64,000 nt of DNA from Herbidospora galbida (GTDB lineage Bacteria > Actinomycetota > Actinomycetes > Streptosporangiales > Streptosporangiaceae). The notes under the pieces were generated by a model. The model was not told the origin of the DNA and did not search any database. It saw only the letters and a program-made list of their open reading frames with translations. The stretch covers positions 1 to 64,000 of the forward strand of contig NZ_SZQA01000036.1 in assembly GCF_005233835.1 (NCBI RefSeq), written 5' to 3'. The translations under genes and the position numbers were made by a program. Shown here piece by piece: positions 20,161-29,015 of this stretch; position 1 is the first letter of the stretch; each line of letters begins with the position of its first letter.

Positions 20161-20394
20161 TCAGGAGTCGCGGCGGGCATTCCTTCGCGGCGCGATGAAG
20201 ACGGCCCAGGCGGCCACACCCAGGGCCGGACCGAAGGACGAACCTAGCCCGACACCGTAAGTGAGGTTGTCGAAAAAACCCCCGACGACGACGCCGACGA
20301 GGACGCCGAAGGCAGCGCCGAATGCGATCCAGATCCCGAGATTTGCCCAGATCCCGAGACCTGCGGCGGGCGGGGGCGTGTTGTTGCTCGTCAT
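20161..20394 (-). CDS. small glycine-rich membrane protein
   Basis: 77 residues from ATG 20394 (MTSNNTPPPAAGLGIWANLG). Two hydrophobic glycine-rich segments, IWIAFGAAFGVLVGVVVGGFF and SSFGPALGVAAWAVFI, flank a short polar loop; the tail is basic. GGGAGA precedes the ATG. Resembles small actinomycete membrane proteins of unknown role. Not related in frame to the neighbouring ABC genes. Confidence 0.55.
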   Translation of the reverse strand: MTSNNTPPPAAGLGIWANLGIWIAFGAAFGVLVGVVVGGFFDNLTYGVGLGSSFGPALGVAAWAVFIAPRRNARRDS

Positions 20395-20506
20395 TGCATC
20401 TCTCCCAAGGACGCGGGCGGACAGGGCTGACAATCTGGCGGCCCATCACGGCGGATGTTGGCGTTCACGTTGTCCGGTGTCCGGAGCGGCCGAGTGCCCG
20501 CCGCGC

Positions 20507-21202
20507 CTACGCCGTGGCACGGCGGATGAGCCTGTACCCGCCGACCGCGAACGCGGCGGCCACCAGGACCGGCCAGCCGGCGAGCAGCGCCGTGGGGGAC
20601 TGGTCGAGCAACCAGCGGCCGATCGCGTCCCATTGCCGGGTCCACGTGATCAGCGTGGCGGCCAGCCCGAGCGCTGTGAACGTCAGGGTGAGGCTGGCGA
20701 GGACGCCGGTGGTGCCCCAGCGCAGGTACAACGTGCCGAGCAGGATCCCGAGGTGGGTCACGACCAGCATGGGTACCGCGTACCCGAGCAGGAGCAGTAC
20801 CGGGTTGGCGTCATCCATGAACGGCAGGCCGAAGAAGCGCATCCCCCACCCCCAGTAGCCGGTGGCCTGTTCCACGGCGCGCAGCAGGCAGAGCACCAGC
20901 GCGTAGACCACCGACTGGACGACCGCGAGCAGCGACCAGGCCAGGTAGAACTCCCGGCGGGTCACGCTCATGCCCAGCGCGTACGGGAAGATCTGGGTGA
21001 CCGAGACGGTGGCCATCCCGATCGCGACGCCGCACAGGCTGACCAGGCCGCCGGTATTCGTCACACCGTCGCCCGGGTCGTAGTTCGCCATGACGCTCAA
21101 CAGGTTGATGCCGAACGCGACGGCCGTCATGCCCCACGTCCAGCCCACGATCTGCGGCCAGGCCGGCATCTGGAGACGGACCACCTGACGGATGCGGTTC
21201 AT
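20507..21202 (-). CDS. ABC transporter permease
   Basis: 231 residues with six hydrophobic segments (for example GMTAVAFGINLLSVMA, YLAWSLLAVVQSVVYALVLC, PVLLLLGYAVPMLVVTHLGI). It overlaps the ATPase gene upstream by 4 nt and is the last gene of a GntR-ATPase-permease operon, the arrangement of YtrA-type regulated exporters. No solute-binding protein is present, so export or membrane-stress function is more likely than import. Confidence 0.8.
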   Translation of the reverse strand: MNRIRQVVRLQMPAWPQIVGWTWGMTAVAFGINLLSVMANYDPGDGVTNTGGLVSLCGVAIGMATVSVTQIFPYALGMSVTRREFYLAWSLLAVVQSVVYALVLCLLRAVEQATGYWGWGMRFFGLPFMDDANPVLLLLGYAVPMLVVTHLGILLGTLYLRWGTTGVLASLTLTFTALGLAATLITWTRQWDAIGRWLLDQSPTALLAGWPVLVAAAFAVGGYRLIRRATA

Positions 21203-22119
21203 CGGGCGGCCTCCCGGTCCGCCGGCGCCGTTGTCGTCGGCGGTACGGTCGTCGGCGGTGCGGTCAGGCGGACCACGAGTTGCTGCAACGACAGCGGCTC
21301 CAGCTCGACGTTCAGCGTCTGCGCGAGCGCCTTCGCGTGCGGTCCGAGCCCATCGAGGATGGTCGACCGGACCAGGCCGCTCAACCGCTCGCGGTGCAAC
21401 TCGGTGCGTCCGGCGGCGAACCCGTCCACGGCCTCCGCCCGTCCGGTGGCCGCCACCGCCCGCCCGCGCAGGTCGTCGGCGTCCTCATCGAGCACCAGCC
21501 GGCCACGGTCGATGAGCAGCACCCGCTCGACCAGATCGCTCACCTCGTCGATGAGGTGGGTGGACAGCACCACGGTGCGGGGATGCCCGGCGTAGTCGGC
21601 GAGCAGGCGGTCGTAGAAAAGCTGCCGGGCGGCCGGGTCGAGCCCGAGGTACGGCTCGTCGAAGAACGTCAGGGGCGCCCGCGCGGCCAGCCCGACAGTC
21701 ACACCGAGGGCCGACAGCATGCCCCGCGAGAGCCCGCGGACCAGCCGCCCGGCCGGTAGCTGGAAGTCCGCGGCGAGGCCGTGCGCGAACGTGTCGTCCC
21801 AGTTCGCGAACAGCCGGCGTGCGGTGTGAAAGACGTGGCGCACGGTGTAGACGTGGGGGTAGCGCTGGCTCTCCCGGACGAAACAGACCTTCGACAGGAC
21901 GGCCGGGTTCTCCACCGGTGGCGCGTCGAAGACCGACACGTTCCCCGACGACGCGAACGCCTGCCCGGTGAGGATCTGCATCAGGGTGGTCTTGCCCGCC
22001 CCGTTGGGCCCGAGCAGGCCGTAGATCGTGTGCTCGGCCAGCGCGAAGCTCACGTCGTCGAGCGCCGTGACGTCACCAAAGCGCTTGGTCAGCCCGTGTG
22101 CGGTTACCACCGCCGTCAT
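21199..22119 (-). CDS. ABC transporter ATP-binding protein
   Basis: 306 residues. Walker A GLLGPNGAGKTTLMQ (about 34-48), signature RGLSRGMLSALGV (a divergent LSGGQ) and Walker B LTFFDEPYLGLDP, with the H-loop VVLSTHLIDE. The C-terminal 90 residues are an accessory region typical of two-component exporters. It starts within the end of the GntR gene (ATGA overlap) and overlaps the permease start, so the three are coupled. Confidence 0.92.
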   Translation of the reverse strand: MTAVVTAHGLTKRFGDVTALDDVSFALAEHTIYGLLGPNGAGKTTLMQILTGQAFASSGNVSVFDAPPVENPAVLSKVCFVRESQRYPHVYTVRHVFHTARRLFANWDDTFAHGLAADFQLPAGRLVRGLSRGMLSALGVTVGLAARAPLTFFDEPYLGLDPAARQLFYDRLLADYAGHPRTVVLSTHLIDEVSDLVERVLLIDRGRLVLDEDADDLRGRAVAATGRAEAVDGFAAGRTELHRERLSGLVRSTILDGLGPHAKALAQTLNVELEPLSLQQLVVRLTAPPTTVPPTTTAPADREAAR

Positions 22120-22490
22120 CCCAGGTCCCTTCCGACAACCGCACCGAATGAATCGATCATCTTCATCAGCTCGTCGTGGCCGATGCCGAGCTTGCGCGCC
22201 TCGGCGAGCAGGGGTCCCACGTACTGTTCGGTGAACCGGTCCCGTCGCCGCTCGCGCAGCCTGGCCCGGGCGCCACCGGCGACGAACATGCCGATGCCGC
22301 GTCGCTTGTAGAGCGTTCCCTCCGACACGAGCTGGTTGACGCCCTTGGCCGCGGTGGCCGGGTTGATCCGGTGAAAGGCGGCAAGCTCGTTGGTGGACGG
22401 GACCTGGGCCTCCTCCACCAACGACCCGTCGATGATCGAGTTCTCGATCAGCTCGGCGATCTGAAGGAAGATCGGTCGGTCGTTGTCCAT
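22116..22490 (-). CDS. GntR-family regulator, YtrA type
   Basis: 124 residues. Winged HTH: FLQIAELIENSIIDGSLVEE, QVPSTNELAAFHRINPATAAKGVNQLVSEGTLYKRRGIGMFV; the short C-terminal helix region (RRDRFTEQYVGPLLAEARKLG) is the YtrA-type dimerisation tail with no effector pocket. First gene of the ABC operon. A perfect 26-bp palindrome 20 bp upstream of its ATG is the likely self-operator. Confidence 0.88.
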   Translation of the reverse strand: MDNDRPIFLQIAELIENSIIDGSLVEEAQVPSTNELAAFHRINPATAAKGVNQLVSEGTLYKRRGIGMFVAGGARARLRERRRDRFTEQYVGPLLAEARKLGIGHDELMKMIDSFGAVVGRDLG

Positions 22491-22510
22491 CGTTGGCTTA
22501 GCCGCCCAAC

Positions 22511-22536
22511 TGGTTAGCTACATTGGTAGCTAACCA
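22511..22536. promoter_or_regulatory. perfect palindromic operator upstream of the GntR-ABC operon
   Basis: 11-bp arms TGGTTAGCTAC (22511-22521) and GTAGCTAACCA (22526-22536) are perfect inverted repeats around ATTG. The position 20 bp before the gntR start fits autorepression by the YtrA-type protein. Confidence 0.75.
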
Positions 22537-22706
22537 TGTAACCTTGCGCCGCGGCTGTCAAGCCGCCCGGGCGTCCCGCGACCTCAGCCGGCGGCGGCGC
22601 CGGGACCCGTTTCCGCTCAGGAAAGGCAGCCGGGGATGCACCATGTTCTCGAACGACAATCGAACACGCCCTGTGCCCGGGTACGTGAAGACGCGGGCGC
22701 CGGGTT

Positions 22707-22732
22707 GACGTACGTTCACGTACAAGATCACC
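22707..22732 (+). repeat. 26-bp repeat, copy 1
   Basis: Contains GTACGT-TC-ACGTAC, a 6-bp-arm dyad, followed by AAGATCACC. The second copy at 22964-22989 matches at 25 of 26 positions and lies just upstream of a DUF3846-like gene. No gene follows copy 1; the region 22491-23022 has no supported gene. Confidence 0.6.
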
Positions 22733-22808
22733 GCACTCGTGAGGGCCTGGCGGCGAGTATCGGCGCTTCGGTTCCAGCCGCTTCGGCGGTCTGGCCGGTA
22801 ACGCGAAC

Positions 22809-22837
22809 GGCCCCGTCACCGTGAAGGTGACAGGGCC
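22809..22837 (+). terminator. strong hairpin, possible terminator
   Basis: GGCCCCGTCACC (22809-22820) pairs with GGTGACAGGGCC (22826-22837) with one mismatch around a 5-nt loop. No T-tract. It lies between the two copies of the 26-bp repeat, in DNA without genes. Confidence 0.45.
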
Positions 22838-22963
22838 GCTGCGAGACGTGGTCCGTACGGTAGGCGATCAACCGGCCCGTCCGGAGACGACACGCCGCGA
22901 AAGGTGGAGCGGGATGGACGAATCGCGCGCCGGGGCTCGTACGTGAGTAAGTGCGCACTGATG

Positions 22964-22989
22964 GACGTGCGTTCACGTACAAGATCACC
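22964..22989 (+). repeat. 26-bp repeat, copy 2 (upstream of DUF3846-like gene)
   Basis: Differs from copy 1 at one position, which breaks one arm of the dyad (GTGCGT instead of GTACGT). It ends 33 bp before the ATG at 23023, so it may be the promoter or operator of that gene. Confidence 0.6.
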
Positions 22990-23022
22990 CGGACCGGGGT
23001 GGTCCAGGGCAGGATGGGCGAC

Positions 23023-23380
23023 ATGATCTGTCTGGTCATCGACCCCGACGGCAGCGCGCGCGAGATCGACCTCCCCGGCCGATCCGGCCGGACGCGCCGA
23101 CGCGCTCGCCATGTTGACCGGCGCGGTCCCGGCCGTCCGGGTGGCCATCGACCGGGACCTGGATCTGTGGACCGGCTCCGGGCGATCCCCCGGAGCGGCC
23201 AACGCGGCGGCCTCGGCGCTGGCCGCCGACCTGAGCGGCCAACCATGGCGGTCCTTCTACGGCCCGGTGGTGGTCTGCGGGCTGGAGCTGGGCGAGGCGG
23301 GCGAGGAACACAGCGTGGACCTGACCGGCGACCGGCTGGCGGCGCTGCGCCGCCGGATCGGGCGCCACAGCGCGGAATGA
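23023..23380 (+). pseudogene. DUF3846-like protein, copy 2, frameshifted
   Basis: The longest of three copies. ATG 23023 starts MICLVIDPDGSAREIDLPG; near 23080 the coding sense moves to another frame and continues DPAGRADALAMLTGAVPAVR, DLDLWTGSG, NAAASALAADLSGQPW, YGPVVVCGLELGEAGEEHS and ends RRIGRHSAE. About 118 codons in all. The one-frame jump leaves no intact product. Proteins of this kind occur in actinomycete mobile elements; function unknown. Confidence 0.55.
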
Positions 23381-23463
23381 CCCCCGGCGGCCTCACGACC
23401 AGGCCGATTTCTGGAACCGTGCGGCACACGGCGCATACCTGACATACACGGGCAAATCAGGCC

Positions 23464-23516
23464 CACATAATCAGCTTTCCGCTCGCGTTATGAGGACGGT
23501 TAAGTGACGATCACCG
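23464..23516 (+). repeat. repeat element downstream of DUF3846-like gene (copy B)
   Basis: Second copy of the element at 19946: ACATAATC, TTTC, GCTCGCGTTATGAGGACGG, GTGACGA at equal spacing. The remaining DNA up to 23894 holds only weak overlapping frames and no gene I can support. Confidence 0.5.
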
Positions 23517-23894
23517 CACGCGACCGGTGTTGGGTCGAAGCAGAGGGAAGCCTGAACGGCTCCCGCCGGGCGTCACGGGAGCCGGATTGAGGGTTGGTCA
23601 GCGCTGGGTGATCCACTAGATGGACCGGAACGCTGGCCAGAGTCGCAGCGAGGCTTCGGGCGGTGGCGATCGGCGCGATGTGGCCAAGCGGCAGGCGAAC
23701 TGCCGGTTAATGCCTTCAACCAGATCAGCAGCGCCAGCAGATGCTGATCGTCGTGCCTTTTGCCGCACGCCCACTCTACCTGTGAACAACCCGTGCGGAC
23801 ACGCCTGTGGTTCTCTCGTGGTCGTTTGCGGGTTGAGTAGCAGGCTTCTGATCGCAGTTTGTATTGCTGTCGTTGGGTGCGGGCAGGCGGCAGC

Positions 23895-26190
23895 ATGAGC
23901 TGTGTGAGCGATGGCGTTCAGGGACCGGGCGGCGCGTCGCCGGACGGCCAGAGTGTGAGCGGGTCGACAGTGGGTGGTCACCTCAACCAGGTGAGTGCCA
24001 GTGAGGTGACCATCCATCAGAATGCGCCGCGGCCGCCGTTGCCGGACGCGGCCATGGTGTCCGGTCTGCCTGTGGGATCGGGATTAGGTCTGCCGCGACC
24101 GCCGGCTGCGGTGTTCGCCGGGCGCAGGGACGCGCTGGAGCAAATTCATGCCTGCCTATCCGGTTCAGGGCCGGACGTCGCGGTGATTACGCAGGCGGCG
24201 GTGCATGGGCTAGGCGGGATCGGTAAGAGCGAGTTGGCGTTGCAGTACGCGGCCGCTCATCGGAGCGCTTATGGGCTGGTGTGGTGGATAGATGCCGATT
24301 CCCCAGCGCAGATCCGGACGGGTTTGGCCAGGCTGGCTAAGACGCTGTGCGTGGGATCGCATTCGGTGGCGGCCTCCCAGGCCACTACCGAAGAGGCAGC
24401 AGCGTGGGCGATGAGCTGGCTTGCTTCCCAGCGGGGATGGCTGCTCATCTTCGACAACGTCGAGCAGGCCGAGGACCTGCACCCGTATCTGGGCCGGCTG
24501 ACGGGCGGAGGTGTGCTGATCACTACCCGCCGCACCGTCGGCTGGCGCGCGCTTGGTTGCGTCTCCATCGGCGTGGACGTCCTGGACGCCGAAGCGGCCG
24601 TCACCGTACTGGCCGCCTTGATCGGTCTTGCTCCGGCCTCACCGTCGGAGCTGGTTGAGCTGGCCGCTCTGGCGCGGGAGGTGGGATTTTTGCCGCTGGC
24701 CTTGACCCAGGCTTCGGCATTTATCGCCCACACCCCCGGCATCGGTATCACCGACTATCGGCAGATGCTGCACCACACCCCTGCTACAGCCACTGCGGCG
24801 GTCGGCGCCGGCGGTGAGGCCGCTGAGCAAACCATCGCCAAGATCTGGACCCGGACCCGCGACCGGATCGCCACGCTGGACCCCGCTGGCCCCTCACCTG
24901 CTGGCTCTGCTGGCTTGCTACGCACCCGACCATCTGCCCTTGAGCGTTCTGCACCGGCTTGCGGACACCAGCCGGGTCCGCCTCGGACAGGCGCTGGGGG
25001 TGCTCACCTCCTACAGCATGATCACCCTCAGCAAAGCTCAGGACGCGGTCAGCGTGCATCGCCTGGTCCAGGCCGTCACCCTGGCCGACCTCCCCGATGA
25101 CCAGTACCAAGCCGTTCGAGCCAAGGCCGTCGACCTGCTGAGTGCCTCACTGCCCGACGACCCGGAAACGATCGACAGCTGGGCAACTTACCAGCAGCTA
25201 CTGGCGCATGCTCGCGCGGCCTTGCCTCCGCACTCGCCCGCGATGGGCAAGATGATCGAGTACCTGCACGCCAGCGGCGACTACACGACCGCCGCCGCCT
25301 TGCAGCACAACCGCCATCAGGCCCTTCTCCACAGCCAAGGACCGGAGCATCCCGACACGCTGGTGGCTCTCGCCGGTTTCGCCTACTACACCGGGATGGC
25401 GGGTGATGCGGTGACGGCGCGCGACCACTTCACCGCGCTGCTGCCGCTGTTCAAACGAGTTTTTGGTGATGAGCACCCGAGAACACTGGAGGTTTGGGGC
25501 GAACTCGGCGCCTGGACGGGATTTGCGGGGGATGAGGCCAAAGCGCTGAACCTCTTCATTGCGCTGCTGCCCGTCCGCGAGCGGGTGCTGGGAGCTGAGC
25601 ACCCCGATACGCTCAACGACCGGTCTAACATCGCCCGCTTAACGGGTGAGCTGGGAGACGAGGCCAGCGCGAGGGACCAATTCGTTGCGCTACTGCTCAT
25701 CCGCGAACGCGTCCGGGGCGCCGAACATCCCTCCACGTTGATCGACAGGGACAACCTCGCCTTCTGTACGGGCGCGGCCGGAGATGCGGCAGGCGCGCGC
25801 GATCAGTACACCGCGCTGCTACCCATCCGCGAACGCGTCTCCGGCCCCGAACACCCCGAAACGCTGACCACCCGGCACAATCTCGCCTACTGGTTGGGGG
25901 AGACGGGCGATGCGGCCAGGGCACGAGATCAATACATCGCGCTGTTGCCTATCAGCGAACGCGTCTCAGGCCCCGAACATGCCGACACTCTGGCCGTTCG
26001 GTTTAATCTCGCTCGCTGGTCGGGGGAAGCGGGGGATGCGGCCGGGGCGCGCGACCAGCTCGCCGCACTATTGCCCATCAGCGAACGCGTCTCAGGCCCC
26101 GAACACCCCGACACTCTGACCACCCGGCACGAACTCACCTACTGGACGGATCGTTGCCGGAAAACGGACGCCGAAGGGCCCGCCCTGTGA
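23895..26190 (+). pseudogene. NB-ARC/TPR (STAND) NTPase with one frameshift
   Basis: Two frames that fit together as one protein of about 764 residues. The first (ATG 23895) has a polar N-terminus with SGSTVGGHLNQVSASEVTIH, then Walker A VHGLGGIGKSELALQYA (about 105-121), Walker B GWLLIFDNVE and the GxP-like FLPLALTQASAFI. At the C-run 24881-24884 one extra C moves the frame; removing it gives RIATLDPLAPHLLALLACYA and then six to seven 42-residue TPRs (ARDQFxALLPIRERVxGPEHPDTL). No effector domain is obvious besides the short N-terminus. Proteins of this build act as ligand-triggered switches in conflict systems. Whether the frameshift is real needs reads. Confidence 0.7.
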
Positions 26191-26261
26191 CGGCTTTGTG
26201 AGCCCAAATGACTGAATCGATATTGGGTCCGTCATAAGCGAAGTTATGCAGGAAGATCATT

Positions 26262-26303
26262 TGTCATCGGGGCGATGACAGAATCGTCATCCGGACGATG
26301 ACG
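26262..26303. promoter_or_regulatory. two tandem dyads upstream of the DUF1883 gene
   Basis: TGTCATC-N5-GATGACA (26262-26280) and CGTCATC-N5-GATGACG (26285-26303) are two perfect 7-bp-arm inverted repeats in tandem, period 23 bp, separated by GAAT. They end 59 bp before the GTG of the DUF1883 gene, a natural operator position. Confidence 0.65.
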
Positions 26304-26362
26304 CCCGGCGGGGGCCGGACGCTCGATCTTTCTGCCTGAGGCGCTGGCAGGTCTAATGGGTT

Positions 26363-26629
26363 GTGGACCATCTCTACTTCAACCTCGGGTCGGTGGCTGG
26401 CGGCGCCTGCTTTGAGGTCGAGCTGCGCGGCTCGGCCGCCCGGGTCTGCCTGATGGACGACGACGAGTACCAGGCTTACCTGGACGGTGACGCCTACGAG
26501 TACTACGGCGGCTTCTACGACTTCAGCCCCGTTGAGCTGGAGGTGCCGTACGACGGCTATTGGTATCTGGTCATCGACAGCAACGGCCGGAGGGTCAAGG
26601 TCAGGGTGGCTCAGATCTTCGACGACTGA
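26363..26629 (+). CDS. DUF1883-family protein
   Basis: 88 residues, the full length of the DUF1883 domain. The pattern matches the family: LGSVAGGACFEVELRGSAAR, VCLMDDDEYQAYLDGD, YYGGFYDFSPVELEVP, GYWYLVIDS. Very acidic. In other bacteria the domain occurs alone or next to TIR domains, which suggests a role in nucleotide-signal or conflict systems; that association is from memory. GTG start is the only one that preserves the domain start. It sits between the NB-ARC/TPR gene and the NACHT pair. Confidence 0.75.
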   Translation: MDHLYFNLGSVAGGACFEVELRGSAARVCLMDDDEYQAYLDGDAYEYYGGFYDFSPVELEVPYDGYWYLVIDSNGRRVKVRVAQIFDD

Positions 26630-26794
26630 CGCCGGGGCTACCGGCCGCGCTTGCCGTAGTCGCTTCCCGGATCCAGCCAGCACTGCGATTCGTCGCGTGC
26701 CGGTGGTCACCGCGGCGCACGACGAAAGGGGACGCACGCGAGATCAGGGCCCCTGATCTTCCATCTTGCTCAGTGGTTGTCAACCCTCTGATCT

Positions 26795-28901
26795 TCAGTT
26801 CGGGGAAGAGTCAGCGGCGAGGTGATCCTGGAGATCGGCGTGCCGGAATTGGTAGATCGGGCCGACCGCGCGCAGCAGCCCCAGCCGGTGCGCGTCATCC
26901 AGGAACGGCATCAACGCGCGGGGCAGCCGACCTGCCCAGGCAAGCCGGTAGGTGGCGACTAGATACGCCAGCCACGCATGGTGGTTCCCGGATACGAGCC
27001 CGACCGCGAGCCCGTCTGCGGACCCTCCCACAAGCCCAAATGCGAGCCCGAACACGAGCCCGCCCATGAGCATGAACGTGGCAGTCCTTACGAGATTCAG
27101 GGCGCGGTCGGCTCGCCAACTGGTCATCGGTGCCGTCGCCCGTTCTGCTCCGGACGGAACCTCAACCCACGTGATTAGCCCGACCACGAGTCCGAACGCG
27201 AGCCCGAACGCGAGCCCAAGCACAAGCCCAAACACAAGCCCGCCCACGATTCCGCTCACGAGTCCGAATGCGAGCCCGAACACAAGTCCGCCCGCGAGCC
27301 CGAACGCGAGCCCGCCCGCGAGCTGCGACACCCGACCGTGTAGGCGGAGATTTGTTAATCCCGGTTCCTCCAAAAGCCATGACCCGCCCATGAGCCCGAA
27401 CACAAGCCCGACCATAAGCCCGAACACAAGCCCGAACACAAGCCCGAACACAAGCCCGAACACAAGCCCTAACGCGAGCCCGCTCGCGAACCTGATTGTG
27501 GCCGTGAACATGCGGGTGCCCTGAGCGAGGCGCCACCAAGCGATGTCGCGGGTGGGCGCGCTGCCATCTGGGGGGCGGGTCATGGTTCGGGCAAGGTAGG
27601 CCAGCCATCGGCGGGTCTGGACGGGGTCGTGGCGGTGGCGGGGCCGGAAGGGGTCGGCGGGGTCGGCACTGGGCGAGCGTGTAGTGACGAGTGCGGGGAT
27701 GAGCTGGTCGAACAGGTGGCCGCGCAGTTGGTCGGAGTCAGGGAACCGGACAGGATCCAGCAGCGGTGCGGGGTCGACGCGGCCGTCGATGTAGACGACG
27801 CGCAGAAGCCACAGACCTAAAGCAGTTCTGGCAACCGCAGCCAGCGTCGCGCCGGGATGCACCGTCATGGCGGCGGGTGCCGTGCGTAGCACAGCCAGGA
27901 CTTGCTCCCATTTGGCCTGTGGCTGTGGGGGAAGGCATCGTTTCAGATATGCGGCGGCCGCCTTCGGGATGACGGGCTGGGGCTCGATGACCATGGCCGA
28001 GGTGAGCACATCTCCTGCGCCCCGGACGGTGTGGCGGAACTCGCTAGTCCGGGCTGGTCGCGATCAGCTGATCGGTTTTGGACAGGGACTGGTTCAGCGC
28101 CACGATGACGGCCTGCTGCGCAGGAGGGGGGAGTTCATCTAAGCCGTCCAGAACCGGCAGAATGTGCCCGCGCGCGGCCAGCATCTCGGCCATCCCGGCA
28201 GGCAGGTCCGGTGCGCGCAGCGCGGGGTAGTCCTGAGCGAGCCGGGCTGCCAACCACTGGTGCAGGCGAGGGAAAGCCTCGGTGTCCCAGTCGGCCATGG
28301 GCATCAGCACCGGCACCGGTTCATCGGGGTGGGCGGCGCGGGTCGCCATCAGTTCGCGGATCAGCTGGACGGCCAGGGTGGTTTTGCCGGTTCCAGGGTC
28401 TCCGAGGATGACCAGTCGGCGGCGGCGCATGCTGCGGAACTTGCCGGTCAGGGCGGCGATGTCGGCGCTGGAGGCGGTCAGCCGCCGCAGCCCCGGGGTG
28501 AGGTTGGCCGGCTGATCCATCACCGCCACGATGGCGGTCTGCCGCCATCGCACCGGGATCGGGTCGGGGTCATCCAGCGAGCGCAGCGTGACTTCGGTCT
28601 TCCACTGCTGTTCCACCAGCCCGGCCAGCACGTCTTTGGCGTGGTCCAGGTGTGCTGAGGTAACCGCCGGCCGGGCCGTCGAGCGTCGCCACCACAGCCA
28701 TAACGGCACCAGCACCGTCGGAACCACCAGGACAACGCCGACCAGTTGGGCCACGTTCGCCGCCGCTTGTAACCCATCCTTGCCGCTCAGCGCCCAGCCG
28801 ATGAGTGCCAGCAGCCCAGTCACGCCTGCCACGCCGGCCCACCAGGTCAGCGCGTACCGCCACGAACCGCCCCACCTCGCCATGACCAAATCCTGCGCCA
28901 T
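26795..28901 (-). pseudogene. membrane NACHT NTPase with Gly-Leu-x-x repeats, copy 1, frameshifted
   Basis: About 701 residues if one base is removed. Two N-terminal membrane segments (TWWAGVAGVTGLLALIGWAL and VGVVLVVPTVLVPLWLWW, within 18-70), then a NACHT domain with Walker A ILGDPGTGKTTLAVQL (about 165) and Walker B ILPVLDGLDELPP (about 237). At the G-run 28051-28053 (plus strand) one extra base creates a stop after LIATS; without it the frame continues SRTSEF. The C-terminal half carries three blocks of tetrapeptides (GLVF, GLAF, GLVS) and ends YQFRHADLQDHLA. Paralog of the gene at 29.0 kb, of which it is a tandem duplicate. Confidence 0.75.
27392..27490. repeat. 12-bp tandem repeats encoding GLVF units
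   Basis: GAACACAAGCCC-type 12-mers on the plus strand encode Gly-Leu-Val-Phe on the minus strand, about eight units in this block. Two more degenerate blocks follow within the same gene at about 27175-27330 and 26990-27070. They give long Ser-Pro-Asn frames on the plus strand that are shadows. Confidence 0.7.
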
Positions 28902-28966
28902 CCGGCCTCAGCACACCCACGAGGGAAACGAACTGTGACTAACCCGCATCCGCTGGATGCGTGGAT

Positions 28967-28988
28967 GAATACGACACAGTCGAATACG
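28967..28988. promoter_or_regulatory. direct-repeat element upstream of NACHT copy 1
   Basis: GAATACG at 28967-28973 and 28982-28988, 15 bp apart, with ACACAGTC between, 66 bp upstream of the NACHT start. The same block stands before copy 2 at 31363-31384, while most surrounding noncoding bases differ. Confidence 0.5.
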
Positions 28989-29015
28989 TCACGGTGCCAG
29001 TCAACCCTCTGATAT

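Noticed and set aside
23573-24017. Minus-strand frames resembling a transposase fragment
   Set aside because: Neither frame shows a clear transposase motif and both overlap the start of the NB-ARC/TPR gene; evidence too weak to annotate.
26952-27524. Plus-strand frame of Ser-Pro-Asn repeats, and the similar frame at 29173-30003
   Set aside because: They are the antisense reading of the 12-bp repeats that encode the Gly-Leu-x-x ladders; no ribosome binding site and no other coding sign.
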